Shown here: piece after piece, positions 1 to 5,757 of the stretch
How positions within the stretch are numbered: position 1 is the first letter of the stretch
Layout of the letters: the number at the start of each line of letters is the position of its first letter
Assembly: GCA_905198825.1 (NCBI GenBank)
Contig: CAJKEF010000061.1
Span: 1 to 6,885, forward strand
Length of the DNA stretch: 6,885 nt
Origin: an uncultured Collinsella sp.
Lineage (GTDB): Bacteria > Actinomycetota > Coriobacteriia > Coriobacteriales > Coriobacteriaceae
Reading direction: 5' to 3'
Made by a program: the position numbers and the translations under genes
The notes under the pieces: model-generated
Told to the model about the DNA's origin: nothing
The model's input: only the letters and a program-made list of their open reading frames with translations
Database searches by the model: none

Positions 1-33
1 CTTTGAGGCAAATAGACCATGGCCTATCGCCGT

Positions 34-57
34 CTCGATTGCACAAGGTCAATCGAG
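34..57 (-). terminator. Possible weak stem-loop downstream of the shortened dehydrogenase gene
   Basis: A perfect 8-bp inverted repeat (CTCGATTG / CAATCGAG) with an 8-base loop lies 7 bases past the stop codon of the minus-strand gene at 65-571. It is in the right place for a terminator, but on the minus strand no run of T follows it. Efficient intrinsic termination is therefore doubtful; it may only be an RNA 3'-end stabilising hairpin. Confidence 0.3.
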
Positions 58-64
58 CGCCAAA

Positions 65-571
65 CTACGCCTCGCACATGAGCTGCACGAGCTTTTGTTT
101 GGTCGCCTTGACCTGCTCGTTGGCCATATTACGCTCGTTTCTAAAGACCGCATTTGCAACACCCTGCAGATCGGCATCGGAAATCGCGCTGCACGGACCG
201 TCCATCGAAGCCGCCGTGGGGCATACGCACAACGGCAACTCGGCATAAAACGCAACGGCCTTGGCGATATCGAGCATCTTGCCGCCGCCAATACCCACCA
301 CCATGTCGCAATACTCGGCCTGGGCTTCCTTAGCCATTTCGACAACGGCCTCTTCCGTACACGGACCGTTGTAAATCTTAAAGAACGGCTCGCTTAGATC
401 TTCGTCCAGAAATCCATCAACAATCTGTCTGCACAGCCGATCCTCGGTGCCCTGGTCAAACAAGACATAGGCAGCGCAGCCCAACCATGACAAATACCTG
501 CCTTGACGCGACAGTTCGCCCGGCCCCTGAACATACCGGCCGGGACCGCCGTAAACCATGGGAAGCGCCAT
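65..571 (-). pseudogene. Internally deleted glycerol-dehydrogenase-like gene (N-terminal nucleotide-binding domain only)
   Basis: The 168-residue product is less than half the roughly 365 residues usual for the glycerol dehydrogenase family. Residues 8-20 (GGPGRYVQGPGEL) match the typical family N-terminus. Residues 93-98 hold the GIGGGK dinucleotide-binding motif, and residues 118-130 (PTAASMDGPCSAI) match the equivalent stretch of the intact neighbour at 685-1785. Right after this the sequence changes to an unrelated-looking tail (about 132-168). Part of that tail, GVANAV, resembles the VANAIL near the C-terminus of the intact enzyme. I infer an in-frame internal deletion of about 200 residues that removed all three zinc ligands (Asp171, His254 and His271 in the neighbour). 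The product cannot be a normal glycerol dehydrogenase. The chosen ATG is preceded by a GAAGGGCGG stretch with 8 bases of spacing, a plausible ribosome site, so a small protein could still be made. It could instead be a functional short protein. Confidence 0.6.
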
Positions 572-601
572 ACGAGAATCCGCCCTTCATCAAACAACGG
601 T

Positions 602-632
602 TGGTGCAAAGTAACCTTGCCCCTTTGCACCA
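602..632. repeat. Perfect 10-bp inverted repeat upstream of the shortened dehydrogenase gene
   Basis: TGGTGCAAAG (602-611) and its exact reverse complement CTTTGCACCA (623-632) are separated by 11 bases. The dyad begins about 30 bases before the ATG of the minus-strand gene ending at 65, just beyond the terminator of the glycerol dehydrogenase gene. It could be a regulator-binding dyad or a leader RNA hairpin. The same 10-mer recurs once at 3485-3494 in the divergent intergenic region. Confidence 0.5.
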
Positions 633-635
633 TAG

Positions 636-672
636 CAAAAAGGGGCAAAGCCATCTGCTGGCTTTGCCCCTT
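636..672 (-). terminator. Rho-independent terminator of the glycerol dehydrogenase gene
   Basis: A 14-bp perfect stem (AAGGGGCAAAGCCA at 640-653 with its complement at 659-672) and a 5-base loop are followed on the minus strand by TTTTTG. It starts 12 bases after the TAA stop of the gene at 685-1785. Stem strength, T-run and position make a confident intrinsic terminator. On the plus strand the hairpin has no good T-run, so it acts for the minus strand. Confidence 0.85.
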
Positions 673-684
673 CCTTAGCTTGAT

Positions 685-1785
685 TTACTCATCCATGAGA
701 TAGTAGTGGCCCAGCGCGTCGGCACCCAGGATGGCGTTTGCGACCATCTCGGGCGTCACCTCAAACGGCATGTTGCACATGGTGTCATCGGGCGCGCAGG
801 CGGCCTCGGCAACAATCATGGCCTGCTCGCGCGTAAGCTCGGCAACGCCAAGTTCCTTCATCGTGACCGGCAGGCCCAGCTCAATGCAGAAGCCCAAGAC
901 TTCCTCGAGCTTCTCGGTCGGGGCATCCTCAAGTACCAGCTGGACGATGGTGCCGAAGGCGACCTTCTCGCCGTGATACATGCTGTGGCACTCGGGCAGC
1001 ATCGTCAGACCATTGTGGATGGCATGAGCAGCAGCAAGGCCCGAGCTCTCAAAGCCAATGCCGGAGAGCAGCGTGTTGGCCTCAATGATGTGCTCGACGG
1101 CAGGCGTGAGCGCACCCTTCTCCAGCGCGACCTTGGCCTTGACGCCATCGGCCATAAGCGTCTCGTAGCAGAGCTTGGCGAGCGCCAGGCCGGCCATTCC
1201 GCCCTTACCGCCGGCGCAAGTGCCACCGTCGGCATCGTGCGTCGCCTGAGCCTCGAAATAGGTTGCGAGCGCATCGCCCATACCGGAAACCGTCAGGCGC
1301 ACCGGGCTCGCCGCGATAACCGTCGTATCCATCAGGACAATATTGGGGTTTGCCTTAAGGAAGAGATACTTGTCGAACTGGCCGTCGTCGGTGTAGAGCA
1401 CCGAAAGTGCCGAGCACGGAGCATCGGTCGAAGCAATGGTGGGGCAAATGATGACCGGGGACTCCAGGTAGTAGGCAACGGCCTTCGCGGTGTCGAGGAT
1501 CTTGCCGCCACCGACGCCGACGATGATGTCGCAACCGTTGTCGCGAGCGAGCGCAACCAGACGATCGACCTCGCCCTTGGAGCACTCGCCGTTAAAGTCC
1601 TCAAACAGCAGCTCGGCCTTAGCCTCGGCAAAGCCGCCCTCGATCTTGGCACCGACGCGCTTCTTGCCCGAAGGCGTCACGATGACGAGGGCCTTAGCGC
1701 CGAGCGGCTCGACATAGGAGCCGAGCTTGGCGAGCTCGTCCGGACCCTGGATGTACTTGCTGGGGCTATTGAAAATTGCAGCCAT
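685..1785 (-). CDS. gldA: Glycerol dehydrogenase, NAD-dependent, zinc-type (family III)
   Basis: This 366-residue protein has full family length. It is expected to oxidise glycerol to dihydroxyacetone with NAD+ in the cytoplasm, the first step of anaerobic oxidative glycerol use; the family can also reduce small ketones. The N-terminal domain (about 1-160) carries the start motif SPSKYIQGPDEL (7-18), the dinucleotide-binding GVGGGK (90-95) and PTIASTDAPCSALS (115-128). The helical C-terminal domain supplies the zinc ligands. Asp171 (GMGDAL), His254 (AAAHAIHNG) and His271 (YHGEKVAFG) stand at the same numbers I recall for E. coli GldA. The start is set by the motif-bearing N-terminus. The upstream Shine-Dalgarno is weak (GGGATAG), and only about 15 bases separate the ATG from the T-tract of the preceding gene's terminator, so expression may depend on read-through from the alcohol dehydrogenase gene. 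A shortened paralogue lies downstream. Glycerol as the true substrate is inferred from family. Confidence 0.93.
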   Translation of the reverse strand: MAAIFNSPSKYIQGPDELAKLGSYVEPLGAKALVIVTPSGKKRVGAKIEGGFAEAKAELLFEDFNGECSKGEVDRLVALARDNGCDIIVGVGGGKILDTAKAVAYYLESPVIICPTIASTDAPCSALSVLYTDDGQFDKYLFLKANPNIVLMDTTVIAASPVRLTVSGMGDALATYFEAQATHDADGGTCAGGKGGMAGLALAKLCYETLMADGVKAKVALEKGALTPAVEHIIEANTLLSGIGFESSGLAAAHAIHNGLTMLPECHSMYHGEKVAFGTIVQLVLEDAPTEKLEEVLGFCIELGLPVTMKELGVAELTREQAMIVAEAACAPDDTMCNMPFEVTPEMVANAILGADALGHYYLMDE

Positions 1786-1800
1786 AACTATCCCATTCTC

Positions 1801-1847
1801 TAAAAGAAAAAAGAAAGGGGCTCCGTACGGATACGTGCGGAGCCCCT
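1801..1847 (-). terminator. Rho-independent terminator between the alcohol dehydrogenase and gldA
   Basis: AGGGGCTCCGTACG (1816-1829) pairs with 1834-1847, with one G-U pair in the stem and a GATA loop. On the minus strand it is followed by TTTCTTTTTTCTTTT. It begins about 21 bases after the alcohol dehydrogenase stop codon and ends about 15 bases before the gldA start. It is a strong intrinsic terminator by structure. Its closeness to gldA suggests that gldA is expressed by partial read-through. Confidence 0.85.
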
Positions 1848-1868
1848 CGTTACGATAACAAGAGTCGA

Positions 1869-3092
1869 TTAGAAATCGATGTCGGTGTCGTAGTAGCAGG
1901 CCTTGAGGATCTTCTCGAAGTCGGCAGCCTTGGTCTCACGCGGGTTCTCCGGCGTGCAGGCGTCCTGCTCGGCGTTCGCGGCGATCTCGGGCAGCTTGGC
2001 GAGGAACTCCTCCTCGGAAACCATCTGCGGGTTCTCGGCGTCGACCTTCACGCCACCATTCGCGTAATCCTTGATGGACTGCGGAATGTTGAGCTGGTCG
2101 TTGAGGTCGCGAATCTTCTGGACGAGCGCGGCGATGAGCTCCTCGTTGGTCTCGCCGGGAAGGTGCAGGATCTCCTTGGCCACGTAAGCGTAACGCTCGG
2201 CAGCACGGGGATCCTTGGAGTTCCACTGGATGACCTTGCCCAGGTACATGGCGTTAGCGGCACCGTGGATGATGTGGCCATTCTCGAAGGCAGCACCGGT
2301 CTTGTGAGCCATGGAGTGAACGATGCCGAGCAGGCCCGAGGAGAAGGCGATACCGGCGATGCACTGAGCCTCGTGCATGTGCTGACGGGCCTCATGGTCG
2401 CCAGCATAGGACTTGGGCAGCCACTCGACGATCTCGCGGATGCCGTGCAGAGCGTTGGCGTCGGTGAACATAGAGGCGAAGGTAGAAACGTAGGCCTCCA
2501 TGCAGTGGGTCAGAGCATCCATGCCGGTGTGAGCGCACAGCTTGGCGGGCATGGTGTAGGTGAGCTCGGGGTCGACGATGGCGACATCAGGGGTGATGTT
2601 GAAGTCGGCCAGCGGGTACTTGATGCCCTTGGCGTAGTCGGTGATGACGGAGAAGGCAGTGACCTCGGTAGCGGTACCGGAGGTAGAGGAGATGGCGCAG
2701 AAATGAGCCTTCTGACGCAGCTCGGGGAAGCTGAACGGCTGGATGATGTTATCGAAGGACTCCTCGGGATACTCGTAGAAGACCCACATGGCCTTAGCGG
2801 CATCGATGGGCGAGCCGCCGCCGATGGCGACAATCCAGTCGGGCTCGAACTCGCGCATGGCCTCGGCGCCCTTCATGACCGTCTCGATGGACGGATCGGA
2901 CTCGACGCCCTCGAACAGCTTGACCTCGAAGCCGCCCTCTTTGAGGTCGGCCTCAACGTCCTGCAGGAACCCGCCGCGGCGCATAGAGCTGCCGCCAGAA
3001 ACGATGATGGCCTTCTTGCCCTTGAGGTTCTTCACCTCGTGGCGAGCGCCCTCACCAAAGTACAGATCGCGAGGATTGGTAAAACGTCCCAT
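1869..3092 (-). CDS. Iron-containing alcohol dehydrogenase (AdhE C-terminal-domain / butanol dehydrogenase type)
   Basis: This 407-residue protein is a family III NAD(P)-dependent alcohol dehydrogenase that interconverts an aldehyde and a primary alcohol, probably as a fermentative electron sink in the cytoplasm. Visible motifs are GGGSPIDAAKAMWV (91-104, nucleotide binding), ISSTSGTATEVTAFSVI (134-150), GIKYPLADFNITPDVAIVDP (156-175) and the metal ligands Asp192, His196, His263 (SMAHKTG) and His276 (IIHGAANA). These segments and the end (ACTPENPR...YYDTD) resemble the C-terminal half of bifunctional AdhE, but the acetaldehyde dehydrogenase half is absent, so this is a standalone enzyme. An in-frame ATG at 3143 exists, but the start at 3092 is preferred. 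AGGAGG lies 6 bases before it, and the family's usual first residues (FTNPRDLYFGEG) follow directly. Exact substrate and NAD versus NADP preference cannot be told. A terminator follows, and gldA lies next on the same strand. Confidence 0.92.
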   Translation of the reverse strand: MGRFTNPRDLYFGEGARHEVKNLKGKKAIIVSGGSSMRRGGFLQDVEADLKEGGFEVKLFEGVESDPSIETVMKGAEAMREFEPDWIVAIGGGSPIDAAKAMWVFYEYPEESFDNIIQPFSFPELRQKAHFCAISSTSGTATEVTAFSVITDYAKGIKYPLADFNITPDVAIVDPELTYTMPAKLCAHTGMDALTHCMEAYVSTFASMFTDANALHGIREIVEWLPKSYAGDHEARQHMHEAQCIAGIAFSSGLLGIVHSMAHKTGAAFENGHIIHGAANAMYLGKVIQWNSKDPRAAERYAYVAKEILHLPGETNEELIAALVQKIRDLNDQLNIPQSIKDYANGGVKVDAENPQMVSEEEFLAKLPEIAANAEQDACTPENPRETKAADFEKILKACYYDTDIDF

Positions 3093-3098
3093 ACTGTG

Positions 3099-3159
3099 CC
3101 TCCTAAACAAGCCCCTCTTAGACTTGCGTATATAACGGAGCACCCGATTGGCTCCGTTA
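3099..3159 (-). promoter_or_regulatory. Candidate promoter, dyad operator and ribosome site of the alcohol dehydrogenase gene
   Basis: On the minus strand a TATATA box (3129-3134) lies 36 bases before the start codon. A perfect 9-bp inverted repeat, TAACGGAGC / GCTCCGTTA (3133-3141 and 3151-3159, 9-base spacer), overlaps the edge of this box and fills the space where the -35 spacer and -35 box would be. No good TTGACA-like -35 is present. The layout would suit control by a DNA-binding regulator, but a leader hairpin is an alternative. AGGAGG at 3099-3104 is the ribosome-binding site, 6 bases from the ATG. Confidence 0.45.
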
Positions 3160-3540
3160 GGACCGTTTTGCGCGTTGCCGGCGATGACAATGCGCGATGT
3201 CTAAACGTCTCAACGCTCAGACAAACATTATTTTACCGTTCTGGTTGGTCAGTTATTCATCTAAAGCCGCCAATGATGAAACGTTTTTTCTACCCCTGAA
3301 GACCCTTGTGCGGCATTCATACTCCCAAGCTGGGCAAACGTTTTATCAAGGTTGACTACATATTCCGGGCAGGACTGTGCCCCTCCAAAATGTGCCCCGT
3401 TCGCCGCCAAAAATCGACCGTTTGCGGCACCGTGATACCACTCAGTCGTCCAAGGTGCCGACATTTGTGCGACATCCGTCTTCGTGGTGCAAAGGTGCAT
3501 GTCCAAGTGCGGCACCCCCGGTGTGCCACATGCGGGTAAA
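3160..3540. other. Divergent intergenic region rich in short repeats; no convincing gene
   Basis: No reading frame here has a good ribosome site together with recognisable protein features. The DNA holds many short repeated words. TGTGCGGCA-like words occur at 3307-3315, 3424-3429 (partial), 3467-3474 (variant GTGCGACA) and 3507-3515. TGTGCCCC occurs at 3376-3383 and 3391-3398, CCGTTCGC/CCGTTTGC at 3397-3404 and 3418-3425, and GTGC(C)GACAT at 3455-3464 and 3467-3475. The inverted pair CGGCACC/GGTGCCG is at 3425-3431 and 3454-3460. Two AAACGTTT palindromes lie at 3279-3286 and 3336-3343, and an imperfect dyad at 3198-3223. It may be a dispersed intergenic repeat or a cluster of regulatory sites. 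Confidence 0.5.
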
Positions 3541-3548
3541 CTAGAACC

Positions 3549-3588
3549 TTATATAGAGACATTTGAACCCTAACCGCAGCAAAGGAGG
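3549..3588 (+). promoter_or_regulatory. Candidate -10 box and ribosome-binding site of the TPR-like gene pair
   Basis: TATATA at 3550-3555 lies 37 bases upstream of the ATG at 3593 and could be a -10 box; the -35 region (near 3525-3530, GCCACA) is poor. AAAGGAGG at 3581-3588 is an excellent Shine-Dalgarno sequence, four bases before the ATG, and it fixes the start. It excludes the in-frame TTG at 3563. Confidence 0.45.
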
Positions 3589-3592
3589 CCCC

Positions 3593-4669
3593 ATGGCATT
3601 CGATCCCATTCAAGAGGATTGCCATCGCCTCGTTCTTGAGGCCTTGCGCCGCGACAATATCCCGCTCACCGACGGTGCCGCCGTAGAGCGTCTGATGGAA
3701 CAATTCACCCGCAACCCCGCGCCGCTCATCGTGCACGACCGCGACCGCGCCGGGCACCTCATTGCCAAGGTGGTCGAGGCTGTCGACTACCGCATTCCCT
3801 TTATCCCTGACGATACCCAGGCAGAGCAAGAAGAGGCCGCTGCCGAGAACATGCTTCGCGAGGCAGCCGCGCTCGACCCCACCAACTGGGATGCCCAGCG
3901 CATGTTGATCGCCCTCACCGCCAACTCCAACGAGGAGTACGTACAGTACTTGGTATCCAAGCGCGATGAAGTCGAGCATGATCTGGCGCTCAAGATCGCC
4001 TCGGCGCAGGACCCCTACGAGCGCGAGGCCGCGGGCGACCTTATGCGCCGCCCCTATCTGCGCTGGCTTGCCGCCCTTGCGTCGCGCGCCCTCATTAGCG
4101 GCCGCTATCGCATGTCGCTCGAAGCCGCAAACCGCAGCCTCGACTTTGCCCCCAACGATCCGGCCGGCGTCCGTCACACCGCGATGCTCGCCATGGCGAA
4201 GCTCGAATACCCCGCCGAGGAGCTCAAGTGCTTTCGCTCTGCCCACTCCGTCCCCTATCTCGCTAACACGCCGCTACGCCGTCGTCCCAAGGACGCGGAG
4301 CGCGACTTGGACCCGTGGACGCTCATCGCGCTGATGAGCGCTGCCTGGCGCGAGCTGGACTACGAGGGTGCCGAGCGCTACTTGCGCATCCTGGTGCGCT
4401 CATGCCCGCACGCGGCCGAAGCACTCTACTTCCAAACCGAGTTTCCCGATGGCGTCTATGCCCGCGTCAACGTGGGCGTGGGCTCCACCGACGAGCTTGT
4501 CCTTGCGCTGTCCGAGGCGACGCCGGTACTGCAGGAGGGCTTGGGCGCCCCCGACAACGCCAGCTTCGCTGCCTGGGTCGCCACCAACGATATCGTCCGC
4601 TCCCAGATCGACGAGCGCATCCTGCGGGCGGCCGAGCAGGGCTTGCCGTTTAAGGGAGGAGACCTCTAA
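3593..4669 (+). CDS. Uncharacterised TPR-like helical protein, first of a paralogous pair
   Basis: This 358-residue protein has no signal peptide or membrane segment, so it is probably cytoplasmic. It appears almost entirely alpha-helical. Two stretches look like tetratricopeptide-type helical pairs: about 84-112 (ENMLREAAALDPTNWDAQ...) and 168-205 (GRYRMSLEAANRSLDFAPND followed by AGVRHTAMLAMAKLE). The 'PNDPAGVR' turn resembles that of TPR proteins related to the ST7 family, which is only a loose similarity. Residues 226-242 (TPLRRRPKDAERDLDPW) form a polar, charged linker with a TP...RP...DPW pattern that reappears in the next protein. No catalytic motif was seen, so no function is assigned; a scaffold or protein-interaction role is the usual expectation for TPR proteins. 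The start is fixed by AAAGGAGG four bases upstream. Its stop overlaps the next start by one base, so translation is probably coupled. Confidence 0.85.
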   Translation: MAFDPIQEDCHRLVLEALRRDNIPLTDGAAVERLMEQFTRNPAPLIVHDRDRAGHLIAKVVEAVDYRIPFIPDDTQAEQEEAAAENMLREAAALDPTNWDAQRMLIALTANSNEEYVQYLVSKRDEVEHDLALKIASAQDPYEREAAGDLMRRPYLRWLAALASRALISGRYRMSLEAANRSLDFAPNDPAGVRHTAMLAMAKLEYPAEELKCFRSAHSVPYLANTPLRRRPKDAERDLDPWTLIALMSAAWRELDYEGAERYLRILVRSCPHAAEALYFQTEFPDGVYARVNVGVGSTDELVLALSEATPVLQEGLGAPDNASFAAWVATNDIVRSQIDERILRAAEQGLPFKGGDL

Positions 4670-5712
4670 TGGATCCGAGCGTCTACATCCCCGCCTACCT
4701 GGAGCGCGCCTACGTTGCGTCGCACCCCGAACTCACCGATGCAGCACGCGAGCTTGTCCATAACGACGTGAGCGTCAACCCTCATAAGTATGCGCAGACC
4801 GAGCATGCCCAAGCGCTGCTGTCCTATGCCGGCGTCCACCGCCACTTGCTCGACGAACTCCATCGCATCGAGGACATGGGCAGCGACGAGGAGTTTGAGC
4901 AGACGCGCAACCGCCTGTTCGACGACATGCGCGACGAGCTGCTCAAGATTGTTCGTGTCGATGCGCTGGCCGTCGATGCCCAGTTGCTCGCCATCATCCT
5001 GGCGGACACGCCCGTCGATGCCTGCCTGGGCGATCTGATGAAGCTCGAGGCGAGCACGGCCGACTACCTGCAACAGAGCGTGCCCGGGTTTGATATGGAG
5101 GCCCCGCACTACTGGGCCAACAAGGTTTTGACGGACGGCGTGACGGCGGCCTATCTCACCGCAAGCGAGCCGGCGCTTATCGGGTGGCTCCACACGCTCG
5201 AGGCCATCTCGCAGCTGTGCATGGCGAGCGCTCGCTACCGTGCTGCCGCCAACTACGCCCGCCGCGTCCTTAAGGCGGAAGGCTATCCCACCCGAGCTGC
5301 AGGCACCGTGCTACTCGCCCTCGCTCGCCTAGAAGACGAGGACGGCTTTTTTGCCCTGGCCCACCAGCTCGAGGAGCAGATGGGGGCCGATGCCCTCGAG
5401 GACTCCCCCTGGTACCTGCTCGCCCGCACGATCCTGCTGTTCAAAACGAACAAGATGCGCCCGGCGACACGCGCGCTGCGTGAGTTTGCCAACCGCTGCG
5501 AGGGCGGCGCGTTCTTTTTGCTGAACCCCATGTATCAGACGCCGTACCTTCCCTGCCGGCCCGAACCGCACGACCCCTGGGACCTTTCGCATCAGGCAGT
5601 TTGGGAGGCCGACGGCATCATCTCGGATACTCCCGACTTTGCCCCCTGGGCCAGCGCTTGCGAAGACGTATCGCAGCTTGCCCAGGAATTTGCGCGCCGC
5701 TACGGCTTTTAA
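4669..5712 (+). CDS. Uncharacterised TPR-like helical protein, second of a paralogous pair
   Basis: This 347-residue protein is predicted soluble and helical. It starts within TAATG, overlapping the previous stop, with GGGAGGAG seven bases upstream; the two proteins are therefore probably made together. By eye it matches its neighbour in three collinear places. DAQLLAIILADTP (103-115) matches DAQRMLIALTANS. W173-L174 through RYRAAANYARRVL (189-201) and AGTVLLALARLE (211-222) match the neighbour's 158-205. TPYLPCRPEPHDPW (291-304) matches its TP...RP...DPW linker. It differs by about 45 extra residues before that linker and a shorter C-terminal part, which suggests an old duplication followed by divergence. 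The N-terminal third is acidic, with a likely coiled stretch at 60-95. No catalytic motif was seen and the function is unknown. murT follows after 45 bases with no terminator between, so co-transcription is possible. Confidence 0.85.
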   Translation: MDPSVYIPAYLERAYVASHPELTDAARELVHNDVSVNPHKYAQTEHAQALLSYAGVHRHLLDELHRIEDMGSDEEFEQTRNRLFDDMRDELLKIVRVDALAVDAQLLAIILADTPVDACLGDLMKLEASTADYLQQSVPGFDMEAPHYWANKVLTDGVTAAYLTASEPALIGWLHTLEAISQLCMASARYRAAANYARRVLKAEGYPTRAAGTVLLALARLEDEDGFFALAHQLEEQMGADALEDSPWYLLARTILLFKTNKMRPATRALREFANRCEGGAFFLLNPMYQTPYLPCRPEPHDPWDLSHQAVWEADGIISDTPDFAPWASACEDVSQLAQEFARRYGF

Positions 5713-5757
5713 CGGCGCAAACGCCACGACCATGTCATTCACGTTAGGAACGGCTTC

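Noticed and set aside
706..1803. Long open frame on the plus strand opposite gldA
   Set aside because: It is the antisense of a complete, motif-bearing glycerol dehydrogenase; its translation shows no known fold. The GC-rich codons of the real gene create the open frame.
3093..3143. N-terminal extension of the alcohol dehydrogenase from an ATG at 3143
   Set aside because: The internal ATG at 3092 has AGGAGG at ideal spacing and the family's normal N-terminus; the extension would run through the putative promoter and ribosome site.
3277..3290. Catabolite-response (cre) site at TGAAACGTTTTTTC
   Set aside because: The spacing is off by one from the cre consensus around the central CG, so the match fails at key positions.
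2163..3299. Long open frame on the plus strand opposite the alcohol dehydrogenase
   Set aside because: Antisense shadow of a well-conserved gene, with low-complexity Gly/Asp/Val-rich composition and no family motif.
3261..3515. 84-codon minus-strand frame in the divergent region
   Set aside because: No good ribosome site. The repetitive wording (GAANGRFLAANGAHFG) reflects the underlying DNA repeats, so it is treated as part of the repeat-rich non-coding stretch, though a small protein is not excluded.
3563..3592. TTG start adding ten residues to the first TPR-like protein
   Set aside because: It would translate through AAAGGAGG, which is the ribosome site of the ATG at 3593.
3356..4246. Minus-strand open frame opposite the first TPR-like gene
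   Set aside because: It overlaps a gene that has a strong Shine-Dalgarno and a coherent helical protein; composition and lack of a ribosome site indicate a shadow.
5690..5720. Inverted repeat TTGCGC...GCGCAA at the end of the second TPR-like gene as a terminator
   Set aside because: Short arms, a long loop and no following T-run; mostly inside coding sequence.
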